64,000 bases of DNA from an uncultured Myxococcales bacterium (GTDB taxonomy: Bacteria > Myxococcota_A > UBA9042 > DTJE01): contig CALJUR010000081.1 in NCBI GenBank assembly GCA_937975765.1, forward strand, positions 17,126 to 81,125. Direction: 5' to 3'. Below the pieces are notes generated by a model. That model made no database searches. It had not been told where the DNA came from and was given only the letters and a program-made list of their open reading frames with translations. How positions within the stretch are numbered: position 1 is the stretch's first letter; each line of letters begins with the position of its first letter. Below are positions 34,139 through 43,018 of this stretch, piece by piece. The position numbers and the translations under genes were made by a program.

Positions 34139-34911
34139 CCGGCTGCCACCGCGAGATCGAGCACCGCTACGGCGACCGCGTGCACGTGCTGGACGACCCG
34201 TACATGCGGACGCTGCTGGCCGAGCTGTGCATGCCCGCGACCGTGCAGCCCCGCCTGAACTGGCTGCTGCAGTCGCTGTATGACGGGCTGCTGCGCGCCT
34301 GCATCAACGACCTGTTCCCGCGCAAGGTGCGGTCGGTGCGCACCCGGATGGGCGCCGAGTACCGCGCCGAGATGCTGGACCCGACCACCGAGGTGGTCAG
34401 TGTCGACATCGCGCGGGCCGGCATCAAGCCTTCGCTGGTGTGCTTCGAACTGCTGTCCACGGTGCTGGACCCGGCCGGGGTGCGGCAGGACCACGTGATC
34501 ATGAACCGCACCACCAACGAGGCGGGGCAGGTCACCGGCGCGGCCATCTCGGGCACCAAGGTCGGCGGGCCCACGGAGGGCCGGATCCTGCTGTTCCCGG
34601 ACCCGATGGGCGCCACCGGGTCGTCGCTGGTCGAGGTGGTCCACTGGTACAAGGCGAACGGCGAGGGCCGGCCGGCGCGCTGGATCAGCCTGAACCTGAT
34701 CGTGACGCCCGAGTTCCTGCGCAAGGTCCAGGCCGACGCGCCGGAACTGGAGATCTACTGCTGGCGCGTGGACCGCGGGCTGTCGCCGGCGGACGTGCTG
34801 GCGAAGGCTCCGGGCGAGGCGTGGGACCGCGAGCGCGGCCTGGACGACCACCACTACATCGTGCCGGGCGCCGGCGGGCTGGGCGAGGTGCTGAACAACG
34901 CGCTGCGGTGA
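34135..34911 (+). CDS. Uracil phosphoribosyltransferase-like protein
   Basis: 258 residues, starting inside the pgi stop (ATGA overlap). VVSVDIARAGIKPSL matches the ribose/PRPP part and FPDPMGATGSSLVEV is the PRPP-binding loop of UPRTases; the tail HYIVPGAGGLGEVL corresponds to the uracil-binding GxGDxGDR loop, but the last part is not exact. It is longer than E. coli Upp (208) because of an N-terminal helical part. Salvage of uracil or another pyrimidine is the likely role, in line with the hypoxanthine enzyme that follows; base specificity is uncertain. Confidence 0.8.
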   Translation: MTGCHREIEHRYGDRVHVLDDPYMRTLLAELCMPATVQPRLNWLLQSLYDGLLRACINDLFPRKVRSVRTRMGAEYRAEMLDPTTEVVSVDIARAGIKPSLVCFELLSTVLDPAGVRQDHVIMNRTTNEAGQVTGAAISGTKVGGPTEGRILLFPDPMGATGSSLVEVVHWYKANGEGRPARWISLNLIVTPEFLRKVQADAPELEIYCWRVDRGLSPADVLAKAPGEAWDRERGLDDHHYIVPGAGGLGEVLNNALR

Positions 34912-34933
34912 CGCGCGGCGGCGGGAGGGTCCC

Positions 34934-35479
34934 ATGAACGGCGCCGAGAAGTTCGAGATCCTGATCTCCGAACGGGAACTGCAGGAGCGCATCCGGGAGA
35001 TGGGCGCGCAGATCACGCGCGACTACCCCGAAGGCGACCTGGTCGTCGTCGGCGTGCTGAAGGGCGCGGTCGTCTTCCTGTCGGACCTGGTGCGGCAGAT
35101 CGACCTGCCGCTGTCGCTGGACTTCATGGGCCTGTCGTCCTACGGCGACGCGACCACCTCCAGCGGTGTCGTGCAGATCACGCAGGACCTGTCCAAGCCC
35201 ATCCTGGGCAAGCACGTGCTGGTGGTCGAGGACATCGTGGACACCGGCCTGACGCTGGCCTTCCTGCGCGAGAACTTCCTGGCGCGCCAGCCGAAGTCCG
35301 TCCGGATCTGCACGCTGCTGCACAAGCCGTCGAACACGGTCAAGCACGTGCCGCTGGACTACGTGGGATTCACCATCGAGAACCGGTTCGTGGTCGGCTA
35401 CGGGCTGGACTACGAGCAGAAGTACCGCAACCTGCCCTACATCGGGTTCCTGCCGCCTAGTGCGTCGGCGGCAGGATGA
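34934..35479 (+). CDS. hpt: Hypoxanthine phosphoribosyltransferase
   Basis: 181 residues. VVGVLKGAVVFLSDLVRQI, SYGDATTSSG and VLVVEDIVDTGLTLAFL (PRPP loop) followed by KPSNTVKHVPLDYVGFTIENRFVVGYGLDYEQKYRNLPYIG in the usual order are diagnostic for Hpt. It makes IMP (and GMP) from free bases. It is the third gene of the pgi operon and its last 23 bases overlap the end of the convergent hydrolase gene. Confidence 0.95.
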   Translation: MNGAEKFEILISERELQERIREMGAQITRDYPEGDLVVVGVLKGAVVFLSDLVRQIDLPLSLDFMGLSSYGDATTSSGVVQITQDLSKPILGKHVLVVEDIVDTGLTLAFLRENFLARQPKSVRICTLLHKPSNTVKHVPLDYVGFTIENRFVVGYGLDYEQKYRNLPYIGFLPPSASAAG

Positions 35480-36116
35480 CCACGCGCGGGCCCTCGGGCA
35501 GCGCGTCCTTCGCGAACGCCAGCGGCGACGCCGCGTCCTGAATCGGCCACCCCCGCCGCCGCACCACCGCCAGGAAGTCGTCGATCGGCTGCAGCGCCAG
35601 TTTCACCGTCGGCCACAGGTAGTGCATCGGCACCACGACCCGCGGGCGCAGCGCCTCGACCGTCCGCGCGGCCTCCTCGGGCCCCACCGTGAACGTCCCG
35701 CCCACCGGCAGCAGCAGCACGTCCACCGGCGCCAGCGCCTGCGCCTCCTCCGGCCGCGGCACGCGCCCCAGGTCGCCGGGATGGACGATCGACACGCCGT
35801 CGATCGCGAACCGGAAGCCCGTCACGAAGCCCCTTTTCGCGCCTTCCACCTCGTCGTGCGGCAGTTTCACTCCGCGGAATTCGATCCCGCGCGCCGTGGC
35901 GGTGGCCCGGACCACGTCCGGGTTCCCGAACGCCGGGTCCAGGTGGAAGTGGTCCAGGTGATCGTGGGTGGACACGACGACGTCCACGGGTTCGGTGAAG
36001 GCGCGCAGGCCCATCCGGCCCTGGAACGCCCCGGGCTGGTACGGGTCCAGCAGGATCCGCGGTCCCGCGTCGCCTTCCACCAGGAAGCACGCGTGTCCGA
36101 TGCAGGTCAGTCGCAC
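35457..36116 (-). CDS. Metallo-beta-lactamase-fold metal-dependent hydrolase
   Basis: 219 residues. STHDHLDHFHLDP is the HxHxDH zinc motif, IVHPGDLGR gives the GD pair and VVVPMHYLW the last His. The start LTCIGHACFLVEGD is typical of the UlaG/YtnP-like group. Substrate not known. It follows the Cys-rich lipoprotein gene by 34 bases on the same strand and could be cotranscribed with it. Its 3' end overlaps hpt. Confidence 0.88.
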   Translation of the reverse strand: MRLTCIGHACFLVEGDAGPRILLDPYQPGAFQGRMGLRAFTEPVDVVVSTHDHLDHFHLDPAFGNPDVVRATATARGIEFRGVKLPHDEVEGAKRGFVTGFRFAIDGVSIVHPGDLGRVPRPEEAQALAPVDVLLLPVGGTFTVGPEEAARTVEALRPRVVVPMHYLWPTVKLALQPIDDFLAVVRRRGWPIQDAASPLAFAKDALPEGPRVVILPPTH

Positions 36117-36150
36117 GGGTCACCTCCGCGTCGGGAAGGGCCTGCGGGGC

Positions 36151-38469
36151 CTACGGGGCCGGCATCACCCGCACCCGCACCTCGCCGGGAACCTCCTGGC
36201 CCTGCAGCACCTCCGACCAGTGCCACGCCATCAGCATCGCACCTCCGGGCCCGCTCGTCGCGTCCAGGCTGCCGACGAAGCCTTCCGACGCGCCCTGGAC
36301 CGGGACCGGGGTGCCGACCGACCCGGGTTCGCCGGTCGTCGTCAGCAGGCGCAGGACCACGGCCGACGGGTTGCCGAACGACTCCCCCAGCACGAAGGTG
36401 GTCAGGAACGCGAAGCCCGTCCCGAACGGAAGGAACGCCTGGGCCATCGGGTACGGGACGTCCAGCAGCCGGCCCGCCTCGACGGTGGACTGCGCCAGGC
36501 ACCACGACTGCCCGGTCGGCTCGCCCGCTCCGTCCAGCCGGAACGACGTCACGTCGAGCCCCGGGGATTCGCCCACCGTGACCGACCGCAACACCGCGGC
36601 CAGGTAGGTGCCGTCTCCTGCCGGCACGCAGGCCGGCGCGATGCGATGGTCCTGCTCGAATTCCGCCAGATCCTGGGCGGGCCACAACTTCCCGTCGGCC
36701 CGCTGGTACACGACCCGGGGGTGGGTCCGGCGGGATGCCCGCTGGACCAGCGTCAACAGCGCGCCGCCTCCCTCCGGGCAGACCTGGCCCAGCCGGGCGG
36801 AGTCCAGCCCCGACGGGTCGCCGGCCACGATCACGGTCGCGGACGCCAGCAACTGGTCGGTGGCCGTGGCCACCCAGGACGATCGGACCTCCCCGTAGAC
36901 CCAGGAGTCCACCGTGTAGAGCAACTGCCACGCCACCAGCGCGGCGCCCTCGATCGCCCCGATGTCCAGGCGTTCGCCGAAGGCAGCCTCCCCGGGCAGC
37001 GAACCGGGGATCGCCGACGCGGACAGCGTCGCACCGGTCCAGTCCAGCAGGCGCAACTGGACCGCGTCGATGGACTGGAAGGCCAGCACGAACCGCCCCT
37101 GCCCCAGCGAGGCCAGCGCGGGACGGAAATGCCCCGACGCGGCAGGCACGGCCTCGGGCACGACCTGCACCGGTCCCAGCGTCCCATGGGTGCCCAAAGG
37201 GCGCACCTGCAGCACCGGCGCACCCTCGACGGACTCCTCCCAGGCGATCAGGCCGGAGCCGCCCCACTCCCACCAGGCGACCACCGGGGCCTGGCCTGCC
37301 GTCGAGAGGGTCGCCAGCGCCCACCGGCAGGCGAGGCACAGCGGCGTCGTGTCCATGCCCGGGTCGCACTGTTCGCCGGCTTCCTGCAGGCCGTTGCCAC
37401 AGCAGTCGGGCAGCACCCGGTGTTCGCAGCCGCCGTCCGCGGGCCGGCAGGAATCCGCGGTGCACGGGTTCCCGTCGTCGCAGTCCACCGCGGGCCCCAG
37501 GGCCAGGCAGATCCCGGAACGGCAGCCGTCCGGCCCGTTGCACAGGTCGCCGTCGTCGCACGCCGTGTCCTCGGGCAGGTTCGTGGCCACGCACCCCCCG
37601 GGCTCGACGCAGGAGGCCGTCCGGCAGGACCCCGGGTCGCAGGCCACGGGGGCACCCAGGCACTCGCCGGCCAGGCACGCGTCCGATCCCGTGCAGGCCA
37701 GCCCGTCGTCGCACGCCTCCCCTTCGCGGATCGGGCGCGCCGCGCACCGGCCGCTGGCCGGGTCGCAGACGTGCTCGCGGCAGGCCTCGGCGCCCGGGCA
37801 TTCCACGTCGTCGTACCGGCAGGTCCCGTCCTCGCACCGGGGATGGACGCGGCACAGGTCCTGCGAGGCCGGGCAGGGGCGGGCGCCGGTGCACTCGCAG
37901 GCGTCGTTCGCCAGCACGCACTGGCCGTCCCGGCACTCGTCGGCGGTGCACGCCAGGCCATCGGCGTCGCAGGCCGTTTCATCGGGCCGGGGCTGGTACT
38001 CGCACCGGCCGGTGGACTCGTTGCAGCCCTGGCCGACCAGGCAGGGCATCGCGGCACACTCCTTGCGGGCATAGCTGCACCGCCCCTGCAGGCAGGTTCC
38101 GGCCCCCGCGGCGCACGCGTCGTCGGGGGTGCAGGGGTCGCCTTCCGCGCGGCCCGCGCACCACAGCGCCAGGCGCTCGATGCAGCCGGCACCCAGCATC
38201 GACTCCGGCAGGCACTCGTGGCCGTCCGGGCACCGGTCGGTCCGCGGGACGTGCTCGCAGCGTCGCACGCCGTTGACGGACAGGCCGCAGATGTCCTCGG
38301 TGCAGTCGATGCCGTCGGTGCAGTCCGCATCCCGCAGGCACTGGTCCTGGGCCGGGGTCAGGTCGGCGTTGTTGCCGCCACCGCACGCCGCCACCGCCAG
38401 CGGGACCAGGAGCGGCAGCAGGAAGGGGACCCGGGCAATCCCTCGCGGGAACGATCGATTCGCGGGCAC
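36151..38469 (-). CDS. Cys-rich repeat lipoprotein with C-terminal propeller-like region
   Basis: 772 residues from GTG at 38469; AGGAGG stands 5 bases upstream and overlaps the stop of the previous gene. The signal peptide ends LAVAACGG. Residues about 40-375 hold repeated small Cys units of the kind GDPCTPDDAC, CDDGLACTGSDAC and DCDDGNPCTADSC, as found in many myxobacterial surface proteins, closing with CCGNGLQEAGEQCDPG (DUF4215-like). From about residue 385 there are repeated strand blocks (VAWWEWGGSGLIAWEE, ALASLGQGRFVLAFQS) consistent with a beta-propeller. A surface binding protein is inferred. It is a paralogue of the next gene upstream. Confidence 0.82.
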   Translation of the reverse strand: MPANRSFPRGIARVPFLLPLLVPLAVAACGGGNNADLTPAQDQCLRDADCTDGIDCTEDICGLSVNGVRRCEHVPRTDRCPDGHECLPESMLGAGCIERLALWCAGRAEGDPCTPDDACAAGAGTCLQGRCSYARKECAAMPCLVGQGCNESTGRCEYQPRPDETACDADGLACTADECRDGQCVLANDACECTGARPCPASQDLCRVHPRCEDGTCRYDDVECPGAEACREHVCDPASGRCAARPIREGEACDDGLACTGSDACLAGECLGAPVACDPGSCRTASCVEPGGCVATNLPEDTACDDGDLCNGPDGCRSGICLALGPAVDCDDGNPCTADSCRPADGGCEHRVLPDCCGNGLQEAGEQCDPGMDTTPLCLACRWALATLSTAGQAPVVAWWEWGGSGLIAWEESVEGAPVLQVRPLGTHGTLGPVQVVPEAVPAASGHFRPALASLGQGRFVLAFQSIDAVQLRLLDWTGATLSASAIPGSLPGEAAFGERLDIGAIEGAALVAWQLLYTVDSWVYGEVRSSWVATATDQLLASATVIVAGDPSGLDSARLGQVCPEGGGALLTLVQRASRRTHPRVVYQRADGKLWPAQDLAEFEQDHRIAPACVPAGDGTYLAAVLRSVTVGESPGLDVTSFRLDGAGEPTGQSWCLAQSTVEAGRLLDVPYPMAQAFLPFGTGFAFLTTFVLGESFGNPSAVVLRLLTTTGEPGSVGTPVPVQGASEGFVGSLDATSGPGGAMLMAWHWSEVLQGQEVPGEVRVRVMPAP

Positions 38470-38479
38470 GGCGACCTCC

Positions 38480-41400
38480 TCAGGGGCACCAGGCAGTGGC
38501 GCCGGGCACGGTCACGTAGCCGGAAGGTCCGAAGCCGACGCAGACGGCCGGCCGGTCGGGGTGGCTGCAGTCCACGGCACCGGCCGGGCAGGCCGGCGAG
38601 ACCAGCGCCAGGTAGATGCCCGAGTCCCGCAGGTCCGTCCCGTCGTACCACGCCACGGCCGCCCAGTAGGGGTCCAGCCGCGCGACCGCCGGCGATGCGG
38701 ACCCCTTCTCGACCGTCGGGGAGACCACCAGGTCGGCCCCGGGGACGCCGGCGGCATCCAGCGGGGTCAGCAGCACCCGGGTGTCGGTCGCGGCTACTCC
38801 CACCGAGGCCAGCAGGGCCCGGTCGTCGAACGCGACGAGGTCGGGCGCGTAGCGTCGCAGCCAGGTCGTCGCCGGGAAGGTCGCCTCGCCGGCCGACTGC
38901 AGGTCCGCCGCCACCCGGGTGCCGCCGCGCAGCACGCCGGCGTCCCGCTCGGCCACCCAGGCGACGCGATCCGTGCCGACGGGTGCCAGGGCCAGGTCGC
39001 GCAGCGCGTCCCCGCCGGTGTCCGCCTGCACCTCGTCGCCCGCGGGCTTCCCGTCGACATCCAGCCGCCGCAGCATCACACGGTGGACCGGGCCCTCCTG
39101 TTCCGAGATCCACGCCGCCACGCCCCCGTTGCCGACCGATGCCAGCTTCGGACGCCGCTGGATCCCCGCGGTGTCCTGGTTGAGGAGGGTGCCGGTGGGG
39201 TCGAAGGTGGGGGTGTCGTTCAGGATTTGCCACCCACCAATCGCGATGTCCAACGGAGAAGAACCATCGATAGAGAATGACCAAGAGATAAGACCATTCC
39301 CATCGAGTGTTTCCGACAACGATGGTTCGAATCGATCCTCCTGATAGATTCCGACAGACGAGGTGAGAACTGACAGAGCAGACTTCGTCCCGTCGTCGTT
39401 TTTAGTCAGAGCAAGAACTTGCCGTTTTGTCCCCCCGAAGGACACCATCGACCCAGGCTCATCTCTTCTCGAAGCAATGGAGATAGCAAAACGCCCCTCC
39501 TGAGTTTCAAGGCTTTCTGCGGAGACTTTCTCCCAATCACGAACCTCAAGATCGACACCAAGTCCGCCACAAAGAACATCTAGTTGTTTCTTCGCCGCAA
39601 GATGAAGTCCGGATCTTCCGGCATTGGAAGATGCAACGATCTCGCTGTACCCCTTCCCCGCCGCGACCAGCACCGGGCCCAGCGGGGCACAACCGCTGCG
39701 CGCCCACAGGTAGAGGTCCAGGGTCGCCACGACCCCGCCCGCCGCGACCCGCACGGCCAGGTCCACCGGGTCACCGTCCCCCAGCCACGACCACGCCATC
39801 CGGGTCCGGCCGTCCACGACCCGGCACTCGTCCGGCGACACCACGAGTTCGCCCCGGTACAGTTTCACCGCGTCGCAGGCCGAGGCGCCCGCATCCAGGA
39901 CCAGCAGCGCCAGGCCCGAAGGCACCCGCCGCCCCGGGATCCGGAAGGACGCTCCCGGCTCCCCTTCCGCGGGCCCCGCGCCCGCCTCCCCGCGCATCCC
40001 CTTCCCGCCGCTCCACCGGAATCCCGGCACCGCCCCGCCCGTCCGCAGGTCCCACCCCAGCAGCCGCCGCGGCAGCCGCAGGTCCAGTTCCTGGCACTCG
40101 CCGGTCCCCGCCTGGCACCAGGTCGGCCCGCACTCGCCCGCCGACGCCGCGCACCGTCCCTCCGGCTCGCCATCCCAGGCGCAGGTCCCCGCGTCGCATC
40201 GCTCGGCCGTGCAGGGGTCCCCGTCGTCGCAGTCCCCGTCGCCGACGCAGCACCCCGGGGTCCACGCCCCGGGAACGCAACTCCCCGCCCGGCAGGCGTC
40301 CCCGGCCGTGCACGGGTTGGCGTCCTGGCACGGGGTCGCGTCCAGGTCCCGGTGCCGGCACCCGCCGGTCGCCGGGTCGCAGTCGTCCTCCGTGCACGGG
40401 TTGCCGTCGTCGCAGTCCATCGCCGTCCCGACGCACTGGGCCTGGGCGCTGCACGCGTCCAGCACCGTGCACGGGTCCCCGTCGTCGCACCCGATCGCGA
40501 CCCCCAGCGGCGTCCACGCACATCCCGTCGCCGGCACGCAGGTGTCCGACGTGCAGGGGTTCCCGTCGTCGCAGTCCATCGCCGCCCCGGGCACGCACGC
40601 CCCGTTCGCGCACGCGTCCCCGGCGGTGCACAGGTCCCCGTCCTCGCAGGCCGCGCCGTTCGCGGGCGGGTGCCGGCAGGCCCCCGTCGAGGGATCGCAC
40701 CGGTCCTCGGTGCACGGGTCGCCATCGACGCATCGCGGCCGGTGCCGGCATTCCCCGTCCAGGCACGTCCCGGCCTCGCTGCACACCGTCGCGGCCTCGC
40801 ACTCGGTCCCGTCCGCGCGCGCCTCCTCGCCGCAACGGCCGGTCGCCTCGTCGCAGGTGGCCACCCGGCAGGGGTCGGCCGGCACCGGGCACTTCGTCAG
40901 GCTGCCGCCCGTCACGCACCGCTGGCTGGCCGGGTCGCACGACAGCGGCGGGGCGCAGAGGGTCTTCGGGCCGGGGCAATCCTCGTCCTTCCCGCACTCG
41001 CACTCGTTGGCGCCCGCCTGGCAGGCCCCGCCCACGCACCGGTCCTTCGTGCACGCATTGGCATCCCGGTCGCAGCCCTCGCCGTCCGCCAGCGACTCGT
41101 ACCGGCACTCCCCCGTCGCCTCGTCGCAGCCGCCGGACAGGCATTCCCGGACCGGGCACGCCTTCCGGCGCACGGGCACGCAGGCACCCGACACGCACGT
41201 CCCGCCGCCCTCCGCGCACCGGTCGATCGGCTGGCATGACGCGCCCTCCCGGGCCTCGTCGGCCACGACCCCGCACGTCCCGTCCAGGCACGTCCGGCGT
41301 CCGCAAGGCCCGGGGTCCAGGGCCGCGCAGTCCGCCTCCGTCCGGCAGGACACCGTCACGTCCCCGGGCACGTCGCTCCCGTCGCCCGTCCCGTCGCCCG

Positions 41401-41500
41401 GCCCCGGGTCGGCCGGGTCCCCGGACCCGCCGCATCCCGCCAGCCACACCACCACGCCGATCATCCAAGCCCTGCGCACGCTTCCCCCCGATGCCTTCAC
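38480..41500 (-). CDS. Large Cys-rich repeat lipoprotein containing an AT-rich internal patch
   Basis: 1006 residues from GTG at 41500, which overlaps the stop of the upstream gene as GTGA. A longer open frame exists upstream but runs over that gene and has no signal. The signal peptide has K and RR, then IGVVVWLAGC. Residues about 35-440 carry many Cys units (CDDGNPCTSDTC, CDDGDPCTVLDAC, CQDANPCTAGDAC). The C-terminal part from about residue 480 is strand-rich. Bases about 39225-39650 (residues about 617-758) are 50% G+C with codons such as AAA, AGA and TCT that are rare around it, while the frame stays open and the flanks are near 77%. This suggests a segment acquired by recombination. Function: surface exposure is inferred, no activity is recognised. 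Confidence 0.82.
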   Translation of the reverse strand: MKASGGSVRRAWMIGVVVWLAGCGGSGDPADPGPGDGTGDGSDVPGDVTVSCRTEADCAALDPGPCGRRTCLDGTCGVVADEAREGASCQPIDRCAEGGGTCVSGACVPVRRKACPVRECLSGGCDEATGECRYESLADGEGCDRDANACTKDRCVGGACQAGANECECGKDEDCPGPKTLCAPPLSCDPASQRCVTGGSLTKCPVPADPCRVATCDEATGRCGEEARADGTECEAATVCSEAGTCLDGECRHRPRCVDGDPCTEDRCDPSTGACRHPPANGAACEDGDLCTAGDACANGACVPGAAMDCDDGNPCTSDTCVPATGCAWTPLGVAIGCDDGDPCTVLDACSAQAQCVGTAMDCDDGNPCTEDDCDPATGGCRHRDLDATPCQDANPCTAGDACRAGSCVPGAWTPGCCVGDGDCDDGDPCTAERCDAGTCAWDGEPEGRCAASAGECGPTWCQAGTGECQELDLRLPRRLLGWDLRTGGAVPGFRWSGGKGMRGEAGAGPAEGEPGASFRIPGRRVPSGLALLVLDAGASACDAVKLYRGELVVSPDECRVVDGRTRMAWSWLGDGDPVDLAVRVAAGGVVATLDLYLWARSGCAPLGPVLVAAGKGYSEIVASSNAGRSGLHLAAKKQLDVLCGGLGVDLEVRDWEKVSAESLETQEGRFAISIASRRDEPGSMVSFGGTKRQVLALTKNDDGTKSALSVLTSSVGIYQEDRFEPSLSETLDGNGLISWSFSIDGSSPLDIAIGGWQILNDTPTFDPTGTLLNQDTAGIQRRPKLASVGNGGVAAWISEQEGPVHRVMLRRLDVDGKPAGDEVQADTGGDALRDLALAPVGTDRVAWVAERDAGVLRGGTRVAADLQSAGEATFPATTWLRRYAPDLVAFDDRALLASVGVAATDTRVLLTPLDAAGVPGADLVVSPTVEKGSASPAVARLDPYWAAVAWYDGTDLRDSGIYLALVSPACPAGAVDCSHPDRPAVCVGFGPSGYVTVPGATAWCP
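39225..39650. other. Internal low-G+C patch in lipoprotein gene
   Basis: Counting six full lines (39241-39600) gives 181 G/C of 360, about 50%, while line 39001-39060 has 46 of 60. The edges are sharp to within about 20 bases. The minus-strand frame of the lipoprotein gene stays open through the patch. No inverted repeats, target duplications or stop codons mark an inserted element. Confidence 0.75.
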
Positions 41501-42909
41501 TCCGTCTCCCCCGCCGTCGCCTGGGCCGTCTGCCCCGTCCCGTACACGTCGGACCCGCCCCGGGCGAAGCGCCCGGCGAGGTCGTCCGGGAACTGCCACG
41601 CCACCAGGTGCCCCGACTGCGTCGCCATCCACAGGTTCCGCCCGGCCAGCAGCGGCGTCCCCGCGATCGCCACGGGCACCGTGAACGACAGCCCCTCCGT
41701 GAACGCCACCGCCCCGGCCGCGTCCGTCCGCAGCAGCGACGCCACCTTCCGCCCGTCTGAAGCGATCGCAGCAACGCGCGGCGCCGCTCCCAGGAACGGG
41801 TACGCCGTCCCGGCCGCCATGCCCAGGTCGCCGCGCCCCACCAACGAGCCGCGGTCGAACAGGTCCCGCACTACCGCGACCTCCCCGGATTCCAGCACCG
41901 CCACCACCGCCCCGGACGCGTCCGCCAGCAGCCCGCCGGCGACCTTCCCGTCCAGCGGCGTCGTCCACTCGGTCGTGAACGTCGCGCCCTTCTCGGTCAT
42001 CGCCGCCAGCCGGCCGTCCTCCATCGCCACGAACACCCGCCCATCCACCTCGACGGGAGGCGCCGCGGGACGCGCCGGCAGCATCGCCACCGCGACCGGC
42101 CCGGACGGGTTCGCCCCGATTCGCACCGCGTGCAGCGTCCCGTCCCTCCACAGCACGTACAGGCGCAGCCCGCCGGCCGACACCACGGGCGGGAAGGCGT
42201 CGTCCTCCCCCGCCGTCACCGGGGCCGCCGTGAAGACGCTGGCCGTGCGCGACTTCTCGTCGAACAGCACGACCTTGCCGGAGACCGTCGGCCAGCCCGC
42301 CACGCCGAAGTCCAGGTCGCGGCGTCCGGAGGTCGCTATCCCCCCCACGGGCGTATCGGACGGGATCGCGTCGATCTGTACCCCCGTCAACGCATCCCTT
42401 CGTACCACCCCCCCGGAGTGCGCCACGTACACGTGGACGCCCCGGCTGACCGTCGGCGCCAGCACGGTCGCCGCCGAACCGACCTCGACCGCCTCCTCCA
42501 GCCGACCCGCCGGGTCCACCCTGCGCAGCACCAGCGTCGAGGCCCCGCCCGCGTCCACGGTGCGGCACGCCACGAAGACCCCGCCGTCCGCGTCCGCCAC
42601 CGGCCCGGCCGGGTCGCGGCACTCGAGGTCGTGGTCCGCCACCAGGCAGTCGGTGTCGGCCGACCGGTCGCCCTCCACCACCGCGCAGCAGCCGTCCCCG
42701 GCCACCGGCAGCGCCCCGTCGCAGCGGCCCGACTTGAAGCAGTAGCCGTCCTCGCAGGCGGTGTAGCCCTGCCCGGCGGGACAGTCCGCCAGGGTCCGGC
42801 ACTTCGGCGCCTGGACGTCGTCGTAGCACGCCGCCAGCAGCGGCACGGCCAGCGCCAGAAGTCCGCACGGGAACCGGCGCGACGGGGGGCATCGAGGGGG
42901 GGGAGACAT
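41497..42909 (-). CDS. Lipoprotein with propeller-like repeats
   Basis: 470 residues from ATG at 42909. Earlier in-frame starts lack a signal; this one gives RRFPCGLLALAVPLLAACYDD with a lipobox LLAAC. A small Cys unit (CRTLADCPAGQ..ACEDGYC) follows, then repeating strand blocks (GGVFVACRTVD, VHVYVAHSGGVVRRD, LYVLWRDGTLHAV, VFVAMEDGRLAAM, LWMATQSGHLVAW) that look like PQQ/WD-type propeller blades. It probably folds as an outer beta-propeller. It is the first gene of the three-lipoprotein run and is coupled to the next by GTGA. Confidence 0.82.
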   Translation of the reverse strand: MSPPPRCPPSRRFPCGLLALAVPLLAACYDDVQAPKCRTLADCPAGQGYTACEDGYCFKSGRCDGALPVAGDGCCAVVEGDRSADTDCLVADHDLECRDPAGPVADADGGVFVACRTVDAGGASTLVLRRVDPAGRLEEAVEVGSAATVLAPTVSRGVHVYVAHSGGVVRRDALTGVQIDAIPSDTPVGGIATSGRRDLDFGVAGWPTVSGKVVLFDEKSRTASVFTAAPVTAGEDDAFPPVVSAGGLRLYVLWRDGTLHAVRIGANPSGPVAVAMLPARPAAPPVEVDGRVFVAMEDGRLAAMTEKGATFTTEWTTPLDGKVAGGLLADASGAVVAVLESGEVAVVRDLFDRGSLVGRGDLGMAAGTAYPFLGAAPRVAAIASDGRKVASLLRTDAAGAVAFTEGLSFTVPVAIAGTPLLAGRNLWMATQSGHLVAWQFPDDLAGRFARGGSDVYGTGQTAQATAGETE

Positions 42910-43018
42910 CGGGTTCACCTTGTCCTGCCAGGGTTCGGGAGCCCTTCGATGGTAGGTGTCCGAAGGGGACGGGGTCAAGGAAACGACGGCCGGATACCGC
43001 GCGAGGCACCCTGACGGG

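Noticed and set aside
39327..39345. tRNA T-loop-like GGTTCGAATC
   Set aside because: It is inside the lipoprotein coding frame and no acceptor or anticodon stem is found around it. No tRNA was seen anywhere in the window.
38480..43009. 1509-codon reading of the large Cys-rich lipoprotein
   Set aside because: The first 500 codons run over the propeller lipoprotein in a shadow frame. The GTG at 41500 gives a clean lipoprotein signal and a GTGA coupling.
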